Source of the DNA: an uncultured Oceanisphaera sp.
GTDB lineage: Bacteria > Pseudomonadota > Gammaproteobacteria > Enterobacterales > Aeromonadaceae
Direction of reading: 5' to 3'
NCBI RefSeq assembly: GCF_947495715.1
Contig: NZ_CANLZU010000009.1
Location: 62,001-126,000 of the forward strand
DNA length: 64,000 nucleotides
Both the position numbers and the translations under genes were made by a program. Below the pieces are notes generated by a model. It saw nothing but the letters and a program-made list of their open reading frames with translations. It was not told the origin of the DNA and searched no databases. Below, piece after piece: positions 7,615 to 17,176 of this stretch. Each line of letters starts with the position of its first letter. The first letter of the stretch is position 1.

Positions 7615-9063
7615 ATGAAATTTATTATCAAGTTGCATCCAGAAATTACCATCAAGAGCAAGTCGGTGCGCCAGCGCATGAGCAAGATTCTGCAGAGCAA
7701 TATTCGTAATGTGCTCAAGCCTCTGGATGAAAATATCAAGATCCGGTCCGACTGGGACAAGCTGATCGTCCGCACCAATATTCTGACCGACGCTCATCGT
7801 CAGAACATGATCGAGGTGCTGTCCTGTGTTCCGGGCATTCAGTCGTTTCTGGAAGTGATAGAGCACAAGGTCGAATCGCTGGACGAGATCCTGACTCTGA
7901 CCCAGGAGATGTTTGGTGACAAGCTGGCCGGCAAGACCTTCTGCGTGCGCGCCAAGCGCCGTGGTCAGCAGTCGTTCAGCTCGCTGGATGTGGAACGTTA
8001 TGTGGGCGGCGGCTTGAACCAGCGCTGCGATACCGCCGGTGTGAAGCTGAAGAATCCGGACGTGCAGGTTAACCTGGAACTGGACGGCGAACGCCTCTAT
8101 CTGATCAGCCAGCAGCATGCGGGCCTGGGCGGCTATCCCATCGCCACCCAGGAAAGCGTGCTCAGCCTGATGTCCGGTGGCTACGACTCCGGCGTGTCTT
8201 CCTATCAGTTCATCAAACGCGGCAGCCGGGTACACTACTGTTTCTTCAATCTCGGTGGTGCCGAGCACGAAGCGGGCGTACGCGAAGTGGTGTACTACCT
8301 GTGGAAGAAGTTCGGCTCCTCGCACCGGGTCAAGTTTATCTCGGTGCCTTTCGAAGAGGTCGTCGGCGAAATTCTGGCCAAGGTGGATAACGGCCACATG
8401 GGCGTGGTGCTGAAGCGAATGATGATGCGGGCCGGCGCCGCCGTGGCCGAAAAACTGGCAATCAACGCCCTGGTCACCGGTGAGTCCATGGGCCAGGTAT
8501 CCAGCCAGACGGTCACCAACCTCAACGTGATCGACAGAGTGACCGATACCCTGATACTGCGACCGCTGATCGCCAGCGACAAACAGGACATCATCGATGT
8601 CGCCCGCCAGATCGGTACCGCCGCCTATGCCGAGAAAATGCCGGAATATTGCGGTGTTATTTCCCAGAGCCCGACCATCAAGGCCAAGCTGGGCAAGGTG
8701 GAGCACGAAGAAAGCAACTTCGACTTTGCCGTGCTCGACACCGCCATTCAGGCCGCCTTTGTGGAAGATGTGCGCAAGCTGGAGCAAAAGTGGGAGCTGC
8801 CGGAAGTGGAATTCAGCCAGGGAGAAAATATGGCCGAGGTGATCCTCGATATTCGCGCGCCGGAAGAAGAAGAAGAGGCGCCGCTGACCGTGCCCGGTCA
8901 TAACGTCATTACCATGCCGTTTTTCAAGTTGTCGAGCCAGTTCTCCGAGCTGGATCCGGACACGACCTATTTGTTGTATTGCGCCCGTGGTGTCATGAGC
9001 CGTTTGCAGGCCATTCACCTCAAGGAGCAGGGCTTCGATAACGTCAAGGTGTACAAGCCTTAA
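7615..9063 (+). CDS. thiI: tRNA 4-thiouridine(8) synthetase ThiI
   Basis: 482 residues from the ATG at 7615, identical in length to E. coli ThiI; the longer frame from 7528 runs through the terminator hairpin and is rejected. ThiI moves persulfide sulfur from IscS to tRNA U8 and to ThiS for thiamine thiazole. Domains in order: N-terminal ferredoxin-like, THUMP, PP-loop ATPase with SGGYDSG (about residue 186), and C-terminal rhodanese with the catalytic cysteine in LLYCARG (about residue 456). The rhodanese extension is the enterobacterial/gammaproteobacterial form. Confidence 0.97.
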   Translation: MKFIIKLHPEITIKSKSVRQRMSKILQSNIRNVLKPLDENIKIRSDWDKLIVRTNILTDAHRQNMIEVLSCVPGIQSFLEVIEHKVESLDEILTLTQEMFGDKLAGKTFCVRAKRRGQQSFSSLDVERYVGGGLNQRCDTAGVKLKNPDVQVNLELDGERLYLISQQHAGLGGYPIATQESVLSLMSGGYDSGVSSYQFIKRGSRVHYCFFNLGGAEHEAGVREVVYYLWKKFGSSHRVKFISVPFEEVVGEILAKVDNGHMGVVLKRMMMRAGAAVAEKLAINALVTGESMGQVSSQTVTNLNVIDRVTDTLILRPLIASDKQDIIDVARQIGTAAYAEKMPEYCGVISQSPTIKAKLGKVEHEESNFDFAVLDTAIQAAFVEDVRKLEQKWELPEVEFSQGENMAEVILDIRAPEEEEEAPLTVPGHNVITMPFFKLSSQFSELDPDTTYLLYCARGVMSRLQAIHLKEQGFDNVKVYKP

Positions 9064-9079
9064 CTCAGAAACGCCGAGC

Positions 9080-9145
9080 GTAAGGGGTGAGGGGTAAGGA
9101 GTGAGGTGAACTCTCCCGCCTCACCACTTACCCCTCACCCCTCAC
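9080..9145. repeat. Heptamer inverted array between thiI and panE
   Basis: The left arm is heptamers of GTRAGGN type (GTAAGGG, GTGAGGG, GTAAGGA, GTGAGGT) and the right arm their complements (TCACCAC, TTACCCC, TCACCCC). The arms can pair into a long hairpin between the convergent thiI and panE and may act as a terminator. It is one of several such arrays in the window. Confidence 0.75.
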
Positions 9146-9156
9146 ATTCTCTTGTT

Positions 9157-10050
9157 TCATCCGCCTCTGCGTTTTATTTCCCGATAAAGCTGACTGCTGA
9201 CCGGCACCGGCTGGGCACCCGCATGGGCCAGAATATAACCGCTAATGTAGTCGTTCTCGGTGCTGCGACCGTGGGCCAGATCCTGGTGCATGGACGAGTA
9301 GTTGACGGCGGTGAGTTCAATCACCTGCTGCAGACGGCGGCGAAAGGCATCCCGGCTTTCGGTTTCGCCAAGGTTTACCATTACCTGAAACACTTCTTCA
9401 CTCAGTTGCTCCAGCACATCGGCAAAGCGAGGCTCCAGCAACTGGCCGTTACGGATGTTGTGGCAGGCGGTCAGCGGGTTGATCACCGCATTGAGAGCCA
9501 GTTTGCGATGCTGGTGCAGCTTGATGTTCTCGCTCCATTCGGCATGCCCCAGTGCCGCCGCCAGCGGCTTGACCAGGTGGGCCCAGTCGTTGGCAGCCTG
9601 ATTCATCGGCCCCAGCCAGGTATCGCCCTTGCCGGTATGGCGCACCAGCCAGTCGCCTTCTTTCATGGCCCCGTGGCTGCTGACGCCGGCAATCAGCGGG
9701 TTGTGGGGAAACAGCTCCTGCACCTGCTCTGCCACGCCCAGGCCATTATGAAACAGAATGATGGGCGTGCTGGTCGGCAGCTCTTGCAGTCCTTTCAAGG
9801 CATCAAGCACCTGATAGGCCTTGGTGAATACCAGCAGACATTCCACCTGGCGGGCCTGCTCGGGAAAACGGGGCCGGCTCTGAATCAGTTCATGGCGACC
9901 ACCGAGGGTGATCAGATCCAGGCTGGGGTGAAAATGGCCGCGGTGGCGTGCCGACAACATGAAGCCGACCCGCTCGCCTCGCTGGCGCAGCAGGCCTGCC
10001 ATTACACAACCCAGGGCGCCCGCCCCGAGAATGGTCCATTCCGTCATCAC
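9157..10050 (-). CDS. panE: 2-dehydropantoate 2-reductase
   Basis: 297 residues. It reduces ketopantoate to pantoate with NADPH in pantothenate/CoA synthesis. The N-terminal Rossmann motif is ILGAGALGCVMAG (residues 7-19); the catalytic lysine region is KLALNAVINPLTA (about 175-187), and the C-terminal ENDYISG loop binds substrate. Start codons at 10050 and 10047 are both possible (MMTEW). The gene is convergent with thiI across the heptamer array and divergent from yajQ. Confidence 0.95.
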   Translation of the reverse strand: MMTEWTILGAGALGCVMAGLLRQRGERVGFMLSARHRGHFHPSLDLITLGGRHELIQSRPRFPEQARQVECLLVFTKAYQVLDALKGLQELPTSTPIILFHNGLGVAEQVQELFPHNPLIAGVSSHGAMKEGDWLVRHTGKGDTWLGPMNQAANDWAHLVKPLAAALGHAEWSENIKLHQHRKLALNAVINPLTACHNIRNGQLLEPRFADVLEQLSEEVFQVMVNLGETESRDAFRRRLQQVIELTAVNYSSMHQDLAHGRSTENDYISGYILAHAGAQPVPVSSQLYREIKRRGG

Positions 10051-10188
10051 TCTATCCCCTGAATTTTGTTATTATCTCTCTTTGTTTGAGCCTATCAACA
10101 AACCCTAATACGTTAGCCGCGAAGCGTCGTCGTTGCCAGTGTGTTTTTTTGTCGCTGCCGGTTAACAAAACCGTTTAAAGGAGTCGGT

Positions 10189-10671
10189 ATGCCGTCTTTT
10201 GATATTGTGTCTGAAGTTGAGATGAATGAAGTGCGTAACGCGGTAGAAAACGCCAACCGGGAACTGGATACCCGGTTCGATTTTCGCGGGGTCGAAGCCA
10301 GCTTCGAGCTGAAAGACGAGAAGGTGAAGCTGGGTGCCGATGCGGAGTTTCAGCTGCAGCAGATGCGGGATATTCTGCGGGGCGCCTTGATCAAGCGGGG
10401 CATCGATACCAAGGTGCTGGATCCGGGTAGCATAGTGCGCTCGGGCAAGCGTCATATTCAGGAGCTGGGTTTCATGCAGGGAATCGACAGCGCCCTCGCC
10501 AAGAAGCTGGTCAAGCAGATCAAGGACAGCAAGATCAAGGTACAGGCGTCCATTCAGGGTGAGCAGTTGCGGGTCACCGGCAAGAAGCGTGACGATCTGC
10601 AGCAGGTGATGGCGCTGTTGCGCCAGGGCGAGCAGGAGCAACCGCTGCAGTTCAATAACTTCCGCGATTGA
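10189..10671 (+). CDS. yajQ: YajQ family nucleotide-binding protein
   Basis: 160 residues with the canonical N-terminus [10 protein letters not shown]; the ATG at 10189 follows AAAGGAG. Two ferredoxin-like domains are typical of the family. Members bind nucleotides and tRNA, and Xanthomonas and Pseudomonas homologs bind cyclic di-GMP and act with transcription factors; the role here is not shown by sequence. Conserved segments include [12 protein letters not shown] and the C-terminal QFNNFRD. A heptamer array follows directly. Confidence 0.95.
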   Translation: MPSFDIVSEVEMNEVRNAVENANRELDTRFDFRGVEASFELKDEKVKLGADAEFQLQQMRDILRGALIKRGIDTKVLDPGSIVRSGKRHIQELGFMQGIDSALAKKLVKQIKDSKIKVQASIQGEQLRVTGKKRDDLQQVMALLRQGEQEQPLQFNNFRD

Positions 10672-10681
10672 TGGATAAATC

Positions 10682-10754
10682 GTGAGGGGAGAAGAGTGAG
10701 GAGTGAGGGGTAAAACCGCCTTACTCCTCACCTCTTACTCCTCACACCTTACTT
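10682..10754. repeat. Heptamer inverted array between yajQ and ampG
   Basis: The left arm GTGAGGG-GAGAAGA-GTGAGGA-GTGAGGG-GTAA faces the right arm TTACTCC-TCACCTC-TTACTCC-TCACACC. The array fills the whole gap of the convergent yajQ/ampG pair and runs into the ampG 3' end. Confidence 0.75.
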
Positions 10755-12118
10755 GATTTACCCACTTGTCTAATCAGCCACAGCACCGGCAGGCCGATGG
10801 CGGCGGAGCCGATAAAGAAGGGCGCGTAGCCGTAGGCGTCTACCGCCAGCCCCGAAAAGCCGGCCAGAAACTTGGGCAGCAACATCATCACCGAGCTGAA
10901 CAGCGCATACTGGGTGGCGGAAAACGCCACATTGGTCAGGCTGGACAGATAGGTGATAAAGGCGGCGGTGGCGATACCGGCACTGAGGTTGTCCAGCGAG
11001 ATGATCAGCGTCAGCAAGCGTACATCCGGGCCCAGCTGACTCATCAGTGCAAACATCAGGTTGGTGCCTGCCGCCAGTACCGCCCCCAGCATCAGGATGC
11101 GCAGGGTGCCGTAACGACTGACCATGATGCCGCCCACCGCCGCGCCCACCAGGGTCATGATGACCCCGTACACCTTGGTGACGGTGGCGATCTGCGACTT
11201 GCTGAAGCCCATGTCTACGTAGAAGGGGTTGGCCATGACCCCCATCACCACATCCGACACCCGATAACAGGCGATCAACGCCAGAATGATCAGTGCCTGC
11301 CGGCCGAAACGGTGAAAGAACTCGGCAAAGGGCGCCACCACGGCACTGGCGAAAAACGCCACCAGACCGGCCAGCCAGCGGGGATACCCCCTGTCTATCA
11401 GTTGTTGGCGATGGTCGGCCTGCTCTTGTTGCTGCTGGTGCAAGTCGACCTCGGGCTCGTGCAGCAGCAGGCAGGTGATCACCCCCACCAGCATAAAAGC
11501 CATCATGCACAAATAGGCGGCTCGCCAGCCCGCGGGATCGTATCCCAGATCGGAGCCGGCCCAGGCGGCAATGGCCAGGGCGCCGGCACCGGCCATGATC
11601 ATCGCCAGCCTATAGCCGGTCATGTAGGCGGCGGCCAGGGCCCCCTGTAGTCGTTCCGGTGCGGATTCGATGCGATAGGCGTCGATCACGATATCCTGGG
11701 TGGCGGAGGCGAAGGCCACCGCCAGGGCAAACAGCGCCAGGCTGACCATCTGGGTGGTCGGGTCGGAATAGGCCATGCCGGCCAGCGCCGCCATGATGAT
11801 CAGCTGAGACAACAGCATCCAGCTGCGCCGCCGTCCCATCACGCGGGACAGCCAGGGCAGGGGCAGGCGATCGACCAGCGGCGACCACAGCCACTTCACC
11901 CCGTAAGCCAATGCCACCCAGCTGAAAAAACCGATGCTGGTGCGGCTGACACCGGCTTCGCGCAGCCAGAACGACAGGGTGCCGAACACCAGCAGCAGCG
12001 GCAGGCCGGAAGAAAAGCCCAGCGCAAACAGGGTCAGCACCCGGCGCTCGGCATAAAGCGCCAGCTGCCGGGTCCATCTTGCCTTGCTCAAGACGTTAAT
12101 GCGCCGCTCCGCCGTCAT
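10742..12118 (-). CDS. ampG: AmpG muropeptide permease
   Basis: 458 residues, major facilitator superfamily with about 12-14 membrane helices. It imports GlcNAc-1,6-anhydro-MurNAc peptides for cell-wall recycling and thereby sets the signal for AmpR-type regulation. Conserved segments are FSSGLPLLLVFGTLSFWL, ALAYGVKWLWSPLVDR and ASATQDIVIDAYRIE. It overlaps the upstream cyclophilin gene by 23 bases; an in-frame TTG nine codons in would remove the overlap. The order yajG-(ppi)-ampG matches the E. coli yajG-ampG pair, with a cyclophilin inserted. Confidence 0.94.
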   Translation of the reverse strand: MTAERRINVLSKARWTRQLALYAERRVLTLFALGFSSGLPLLLVFGTLSFWLREAGVSRTSIGFFSWVALAYGVKWLWSPLVDRLPLPWLSRVMGRRRSWMLLSQLIIMAALAGMAYSDPTTQMVSLALFALAVAFASATQDIVIDAYRIESAPERLQGALAAAYMTGYRLAMIMAGAGALAIAAWAGSDLGYDPAGWRAAYLCMMAFMLVGVITCLLLHEPEVDLHQQQQEQADHRQQLIDRGYPRWLAGLVAFFASAVVAPFAEFFHRFGRQALIILALIACYRVSDVVMGVMANPFYVDMGFSKSQIATVTKVYGVIMTLVGAAVGGIMVSRYGTLRILMLGAVLAAGTNLMFALMSQLGPDVRLLTLIISLDNLSAGIATAAFITYLSSLTNVAFSATQYALFSSVMMLLPKFLAGFSGLAVDAYGYAPFFIGSAAIGLPVLWLIRQVGKSSKV

Positions 12119-12665
12119 CCAGTCGACGAACCTGTTGCAGTATGATGTCCTGCTCCGGTACGTCTCTCGCGCGTAGCTTGAGGTTCATGCCGGTAGGAAC
12201 CTGCGCCATCTGCTGCAGCACCTGCTCGCCGCCGGTCACCTTGCCAAACACGGTGTAACCGGCTTTGCGGCCGCCATCGAGTGAATGGTTGTCGCTGAGG
12301 TTGATATAAAACTGGCGGGTGGCGCTGTCGGGATCCTGGGTGCGGGCCATAGCGATGGTGCCGGTCTGGTTCGACAGGCCATTGCCGGACTCGTTTATCA
12401 CGGGGGCATACGTCGGCAAGGGCTCATGGTCGGTGCCAAAGCCACCACCCTGCACCACAAAGCCGGGGATCAGCCGGTGAAAAATACTGTTGTTATAGCT
12501 GCCGTCATCCACGTAGCGCAGAAAGTTGGCCACCGAGGCGGGGGCGGCTTGCTCATTCAGCTCGACCTGCAGCGACCCCAGGTTGGTCACCAGTTCGACT
12601 CTGGGGCCGGCCAGGGCGGAGCTGGCGGCCAGCAGTCCGGCGGCCAGCAACAAAAAACGCGTCAT
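12096..12665 (-). CDS. ppiA: Periplasmic peptidyl-prolyl cis-trans isomerase, cyclophilin type
   Basis: 189 residues with a signal peptide (MTRFLLLAAGLLAASSALA, cleavage about residue 19). The cyclophilin fold is shown by NFLRYVDDGSYNNSIFHRLIPGFVVQGG (catalytic Arg in FHR) and GTIAMART. It should catalyse proline isomerisation of periplasmic proteins. It lies between yajG and ampG on the same strand, one base after yajG, so all three are probably co-transcribed. Confidence 0.92.
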   Translation of the reverse strand: MTRFLLLAAGLLAASSALAGPRVELVTNLGSLQVELNEQAAPASVANFLRYVDDGSYNNSIFHRLIPGFVVQGGGFGTDHEPLPTYAPVINESGNGLSNQTGTIAMARTQDPDSATRQFYINLSDNHSLDGGRKAGYTVFGKVTGGEQVLQQMAQVPTGMNLKLRARDVPEQDIILQQVRRLDDGGAAH

Positions 12666-12666
12666 A

Positions 12667-13245
12667 TCAGTTACCCCCGATAAATTGCTGTACGTCGCGG
12701 TCGGCCAGCATGTCCTGCAGCAGCAGTGACAGCTGTTGGTTCAAGGCTTCCTTTACCTTGTCCAGCTCCGGGTGCAGGCGACCGGGAAACTCGGCCTGGG
12801 CGCTGCGGCGATACTGCTTGGTGACGGTGCGGCCGTCGCGCTTCAGGGTCAGCTGTATGCGCAGCTGCTGCACCACGTCGTAGCTGATATGACCGCGGAT
12901 CACCCGCGCCAGTACTTCCTGCAGCTCCAGCTCTACCTGGGTGGGGGCGCCGTTCTCGATAAAGGCGCCCTGAGTGCTCAGGCCCTGAGCCAGCGCCTGT
13001 TCCAGTTGCACCTTGAGGTTGTTGCTGGCGCCCACCACCACCGGGGCCTTGTTTTTCTGTTCTATCTGAATGATGTAGTCGTTGTTGCGGCCGTCCTTGC
13101 TGCCGAGTGCAACCGGCTGGCCCCGGTAAACACCGGCACTGGTTTGTACTGTGGGGTTGACGTCAACCGCGATGGGGTAGTAACTGGCGCAGGCCGTCAG
13201 GCTCAGTGCCAGGATGCCGGTCATTAACCATTTGATTAATTTCAT
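12667..13245 (-). CDS. yajG: YajG-type lipoprotein
   Basis: 192 residues. The lipobox LSLTAC places the acylated cysteine at about residue 19; the mature part has the YajG-family segments SYYPIAVDVNP and RGHISYDVVQQLRI. It is an envelope lipoprotein of unknown function, conserved next to ampG in enterobacteria, which suggests a tie to cell-wall recycling. It ends one base before the cyclophilin gene and starts 10 bases after rlmG. Confidence 0.88.
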   Translation of the reverse strand: MKLIKWLMTGILALSLTACASYYPIAVDVNPTVQTSAGVYRGQPVALGSKDGRNNDYIIQIEQKNKAPVVVGASNNLKVQLEQALAQGLSTQGAFIENGAPTQVELELQEVLARVIRGHISYDVVQQLRIQLTLKRDGRTVTKQYRRSAQAEFPGRLHPELDKVKEALNQQLSLLLQDMLADRDVQQFIGGN

Positions 13246-13255
13246 GAAAAATTCC

Positions 13256-14404
13256 TTAAGAGAGTTTGGTGGCTCTGAGAATAACGAATTTGCGGTTGGA
13301 TGCCACCAGCCGTTGATTGCCGAACAGACGCTTCAGTTTCTGATGGTAATCAAGATGACGATTGGCTACCAGCAGCAAGTGGCCGCCGTGGCGAAGTACC
13401 CGTTTGGCATCGACAAACATTTGCCAGGCAATATGGTCGGTTATGGCCTGTTGCTGGTGAAACGGGGGATTGCACAGTATCAGATCGGCACTGTCGGCGG
13501 CGACGCCATCGAGACAGTTATTGACCATGAAGCGGGCGCGGGACTCGGCCTCGGGCAGATTTTCGCTCACGTTGAGGCGGGCACTGGCCATGGCCATGTA
13601 AGACTCGTCCACGAAGGTCACCCGTGCCTGCGGGTTCTGCGCCAGGGCCATCAGTCCCAGCACCCCGTTACCGCAGCCCAGATCGATGATTCGTCCTGGC
13701 TCGTCGGCGGGCAGGTGCTCCAGCATGAAGCGGGCGCCGATATCGAGGCTGGCGCGAGAAAACACGTTGGCGTGGTTGTGAATGGTGAAGTCGGTGCCTT
13801 CCAGCGGCCATGCCAGGGGGGCAGGCAGTGGCGCCGGACGCTTGTTCGGCTCCGGCCGGCAGAAGATCAGCCGGGCCTTTTTCCTGGCCAGGCTGGTGTG
13901 GGTGGGGCCGATATAGTGTTCGAACAGTTTCAGGGTCGAGCTGTGAATGTCCCGGGCCTTGGCCCCGGCGACCAGCAGGGTGTCGGGTCCCATCACCCGG
14001 CTGAGGGCGGCCAGCTGATATTCCAGCATGGCGTTGGTCTTGGGCAGCTTCATCACCACCAGCCCGGGCGCCGGTTCGTCGGCAACTAGCCCCTCTGCCA
14101 GGCTGTTCAGCGGCTGCCAGCCCGGCTCGAGATCGTTGTCCCGGGCATTGGCGGCCAGCGCCAGCTCGGCGATGCGCGAGTCGGTAAAACTGCAGGGGCT
14201 GTGGTGATACAACGCCAGGGTGAGGGCGCCGAAACCGTCGTTGAGGATCAGCAGGGGCGCGCTCTGGTCCCACTCCTGAGTCATCAGCTCGGATATGATA
14301 TATTCATCGGCCGCATCCCAGGCTTGCAGGCTGTGCTGGGCAGAGCGAGGGTAGCGTTGCAGATACAGCTCGCCCCCCTGAGGCAGGGGAAAGTGGTGAT
14401 TCAT
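13256..14404 (-). CDS. rlmG: 23S rRNA (guanine-1835-N2)-methyltransferase RlmG
   Basis: 382 residues. An N-terminal degenerate methyltransferase-like domain is followed by a catalytic class I domain with the SAM-binding IIDLGCGNGVLGL (about residue 235) and the N2-guanine signature NPPFH (about 305). It methylates G1835 of 23S rRNA. The RsmC relative is excluded by the N-terminal sequence and by ILNDGFGALTLAL near residue 52. It is divergent from the AlkB-type gene with about 57 bases between. Confidence 0.92.
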   Translation of the reverse strand: MNHHFPLPQGGELYLQRYPRSAQHSLQAWDAADEYIISELMTQEWDQSAPLLILNDGFGALTLALYHHSPCSFTDSRIAELALAANARDNDLEPGWQPLNSLAEGLVADEPAPGLVVMKLPKTNAMLEYQLAALSRVMGPDTLLVAGAKARDIHSSTLKLFEHYIGPTHTSLARKKARLIFCRPEPNKRPAPLPAPLAWPLEGTDFTIHNHANVFSRASLDIGARFMLEHLPADEPGRIIDLGCGNGVLGLMALAQNPQARVTFVDESYMAMASARLNVSENLPEAESRARFMVNNCLDGVAADSADLILCNPPFHQQQAITDHIAWQMFVDAKRVLRHGGHLLLVANRHLDYHQKLKRLFGNQRLVASNRKFVILRATKLS

Positions 14405-14461
14405 GATGCGATGGCCCGACAGAAAAAAGAGCCATTTTAGCAGTTAATGGGAGAAAGCAGT

Positions 14462-15046
14462 ATGGAGCTGTGGACCGATTCACCCGAATGGATATCCCTG
14501 CCTCAGGGGCGATTGCTGTGGTGGCCGGATGCCTTTCTGCCCGAGGCTGACATCTGGCTCGAGCAACTGCAGGCGGAGATCCCCTGGCAGCAGCACCGGC
14601 TGCACTTGTTCGGGCGCGAACACGACGAACCCAGGTTGTCGTGCTGGATGGGGGAGCTGGCCTACCGTTACTCCGGCAAGCGTCGGGAACCCGTGCCCTG
14701 GCACCCGCTGGTGAACGAAATCCGTCAGCGGCTGCAAACCATCTGCGCGCAGCCCTTCAACGGCGTCCTGCTCAACCTGTATCGTCATGGTCGGGACAGC
14801 ATGGGCTGGCATGCAGACAACGAGCCGGAGCTGGGGTCAAATCCGGTCATCGCCTCGGTCAGCCTCGGGGCGACGCGCCGCTTTCTGTTGCGCCATAAAG
14901 GCGGCGAGCGCCGCCAGTTGCTGCTGAATCACGGCAGCCTGTTGGTGATGGCGGGCGAAATGCAGCATTACTGGCAACATGCCTTGCCCAGAACCGCGGC
15001 CGTCGATTCGGCCCGCATCAACCTGACCTTTCGTTATCTGGTGTAA
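14462..15046 (+). CDS. alkB: AlkB-type 2-oxoglutarate/Fe(II) dioxygenase (nucleic acid dealkylation)
   Basis: 194 residues from the ATG at 14462, which follows GGGAGA; an ATG at 14447 is in frame but overlaps that site. The Fe(II) triad is visible as H-x-D in GWHADNEPELG and a distal histidine in HYWQHALPR; the 2-oxoglutarate arginine is in RINLTFR at the end. The pattern (ARRLSCW-like entry, NLYRHGRDSMGWHAD) is closer to the ALKBH2/ALKBH3-type subgroup than to E. coli AlkB. It should oxidatively remove alkyl groups from DNA or RNA bases. It is monocistronic, upstream of bolA. Confidence 0.88.
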   Translation: MELWTDSPEWISLPQGRLLWWPDAFLPEADIWLEQLQAEIPWQQHRLHLFGREHDEPRLSCWMGELAYRYSGKRREPVPWHPLVNEIRQRLQTICAQPFNGVLLNLYRHGRDSMGWHADNEPELGSNPVIASVSLGATRRFLLRHKGGERRQLLLNHGSLLVMAGEMQHYWQHALPRTAAVDSARINLTFRYLV

Positions 15047-15148
15047 CGCCGTAACCGGGGCGCAGGTCGTGCGATTCATTCCATTACTGAAAGCAAGCCG
15101 GGTATGATTCGGTCTTGGTTCAGTGTCATTTACTCAGGAGTTCTCCTT

Positions 15149-15466
15149 ATGTCGGTACAGAGTGTTATCGAAAGCAAGGTGCAGGCGGCACTGACGCCCG
15201 CGCATCTGGAAGTGATCAACGAAAGCTATATGCACCGGGTGGCGCCGGGCTCGGAAACCCACTTCAAGCTGGTGGTGGTGAGCGAGCAGTTTAACGGTCA
15301 GCGGTTGCTGGCCCGGCATAGGGCCCTGAATACGCTGCTGGCCGACGAACTGGCCGGCGGCGTGCATGCACTGGCGCTGCATACCCTGACCCCTGCCGAA
15401 TGGCAGGCGCGCGAAGGCGTGCTCGACAGTCCCGCCTGTCGTGGTCGGGCGGGTACCTCGGCCTGA
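15149..15466 (+). CDS. bolA: BolA family protein
   Basis: 105 residues, ATG at 15149 behind CAGGAG; the frame's earlier start at 15104 has no site. The class II KH-like BolA fold is indicated by SHFKLVVVSEQFNGQRLLARHRALN (shifted here to ETHFKLVVV) and HALALHTLTPAEW. BolA proteins pair with monothiol glutaredoxins around a [2Fe-2S] cluster and also affect envelope gene expression. In Vibrio and Aeromonas relatives bolA precedes nqrA, as here. Confidence 0.92.
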   Translation: MSVQSVIESKVQAALTPAHLEVINESYMHRVAPGSETHFKLVVVSEQFNGQRLLARHRALNTLLADELAGGVHALALHTLTPAEWQAREGVLDSPACRGRAGTSA

Positions 15467-15829
15467 GCCGAATGTTATTCGCGATTGATATTTTTGTTAT
15501 GCCGCGATGTTGGCTCAATACCTGCAATTGGCTGGCGCCTATGCGACCAAGGGATAATAAGTAGCCATATATCATGGCCTTATTCTTGCTTGTTTAAACT
15601 TTGAGCAAGTTGAATTTGCTGAAAGAGGCGGTAATTTTTGGTAATTGCCGTGGCAGCCGCCGCGCTAAAAGTGCTAGTATTATGCGCCTTTTATATCGGG
15701 CTGGATGTTACCGGACTGTAGTCATGCTGTTTCAACACGATAGAGGCAGACCGGTAGCGACTCATCAGCATGTTGTCATGTCTGACATGGCAAGTACCTG
15801 TCTTCCCCTAACAAGTAGTGCAAGTGAGT
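15467..15829 (+). promoter_or_regulatory. Leader/promoter region of the nqr operon
   Basis: This 363-base gap has no convincing ORF. A candidate extended -10, TGCTAGTAT (15673-15680), lacks a good -35. A perfect inverted repeat CATGTC-T-GACATG sits at 15777-15789, about 40 bases before nqrA, and could be an operator or leader hairpin. No RNA gene was recognised. Confidence 0.35.
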
Positions 15830-17173
15830 ATGATTACAATTAAAAAAGGACTGGACCTCCCGATTTCCGGGACCCCAGAGCAAGTAATCTACGATGGTCC
15901 TGCCATCAAGCGCGTTGCCACGCTGGGCGAGGAGTTTGTGGGCATGCGCCCTACCATGCACGTCAAGGTAGAGGATCGTGTCAAAAAAGGTCAGGTGATC
16001 TTCGAAGACAAGAAGAATCCGGGCGTCAAGTTCACAGCTCCTGCCAGCGGTACCGTGGTTGAAATCAACCGTGGTGCCAAACGCGTACTGCAATCTGTGG
16101 TGATTGCGGTCGATGACAGCGAAGATCAGATTACTTTTTCTAAATACGCTTCTGCTGAACTTTCCAAACTGGAACCTGAAACCGTTCGCGATCAGCTGGT
16201 TGAATCCGGCCTGTGGACGGCGCTGCGCACCCGCCCTTTCAGCAAGGTGCCGGCCATCGGTTCTACTCCTCGCTCCATCTTCGTCACCGCCATGGATACC
16301 AATCCATTGAGCGCGAACGCCGAGCTGATCATCAAGGAAAATGCGCAAGCCTTTACCGATGGTCTGCAGGTGCTGAGCCGGTTGACCGAAGGTAAGGTGC
16401 ATGTCTGTAAGGGCGAAGGCAGCCTGCCTCAGGCTCAGGCCGGCAACATCACCGAACAAGTGTTCAGTGGCGTGCACCCGGCCGGTCTGCCTGGTACCCA
16501 CATTCACTTTATCGACCCTGTCGTGGCCGGTAAGGTGGTCTGGTATATCAATTACCAGGATGTGATTGCCTTCGGCAAACTGTTCACCACCGGTGAGCTG
16601 TTTACCGACCGCGTGGTTGCCCTGGGTGGCCCCGTGGTACAGAAGCCTCGTCTGCTGCGTACCCGCATCGGTGCCTGTGTCAACGAGCTGACCGCCGGTG
16701 AACTGCAGGACGGTGAGAACCGTGTTATTTCCGGCTCCGTGTTGTACGGCACCATTGCCAATGGTCCGCATGCCTATCTGGGTCGTTATCACCTGCAGAT
16801 ATCGGTCCTGGCCGAAGGTCGCGAAAAAGAACTGTTTGGCTGGCTTGCGCCGGGTGCCAATAAATTTTCGGTGACCCGCGCCTACCTGAGTCATTTGACC
16901 AAGGGTAAGCTGTTCGACCTGACCACCACCACCAACGGCTCTGCCCGTGCCATGGTACCCATCGGTAACTATGAACGTATCATGCCGCTGGATATCCTGC
17001 CGACCCTGCTGCTGCGCGATTTGTTGTCCAACGATACCGAAAGCGCCCAGACCCTGGGTTGCATGGAGCTGGATGAAGAAGATCTGGCACTGTGTACCTA
17101 TGTGTGTCCGGGTAAATACGATTATGGCCAGGCTCTGCGCAAGTGTCTGACCACAATTGAGCTAGAGGGCTAA
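15830..17173 (+). CDS. nqrA: Na+-translocating NADH:quinone reductase subunit A
   Basis: 447 residues, start at [14 protein letters not shown] (ATG 15830; an upstream in-frame GTG-type start at 15818 is not needed). NqrA is the peripheral cytoplasmic subunit of the Na+-pumping NADH:ubiquinone oxidoreductase and contributes to quinone binding. Conserved blocks include [40 protein letters not shown] and the C-terminal [12 protein letters not shown]. First gene of nqrABCDEF-apbE-nqrM. Confidence 0.98.
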   Translation: MITIKKGLDLPISGTPEQVIYDGPAIKRVATLGEEFVGMRPTMHVKVEDRVKKGQVIFEDKKNPGVKFTAPASGTVVEINRGAKRVLQSVVIAVDDSEDQITFSKYASAELSKLEPETVRDQLVESGLWTALRTRPFSKVPAIGSTPRSIFVTAMDTNPLSANAELIIKENAQAFTDGLQVLSRLTEGKVHVCKGEGSLPQAQAGNITEQVFSGVHPAGLPGTHIHFIDPVVAGKVVWYINYQDVIAFGKLFTTGELFTDRVVALGGPVVQKPRLLRTRIGACVNELTAGELQDGENRVISGSVLYGTIANGPHAYLGRYHLQISVLAEGREKELFGWLAPGANKFSVTRAYLSHLTKGKLFDLTTTTNGSARAMVPIGNYERIMPLDILPTLLLRDLLSNDTESAQTLGCMELDEEDLALCTYVCPGKYDYGQALRKCLTTIELEG

Positions 17174-17176
17174 GTA

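Noticed and set aside
7504-9018. 504-codon minus-strand ORF opposite thiI
   Set aside because: Antisense to ThiI, whose PP-loop and rhodanese domains are intact; no motif in the opposite frame.
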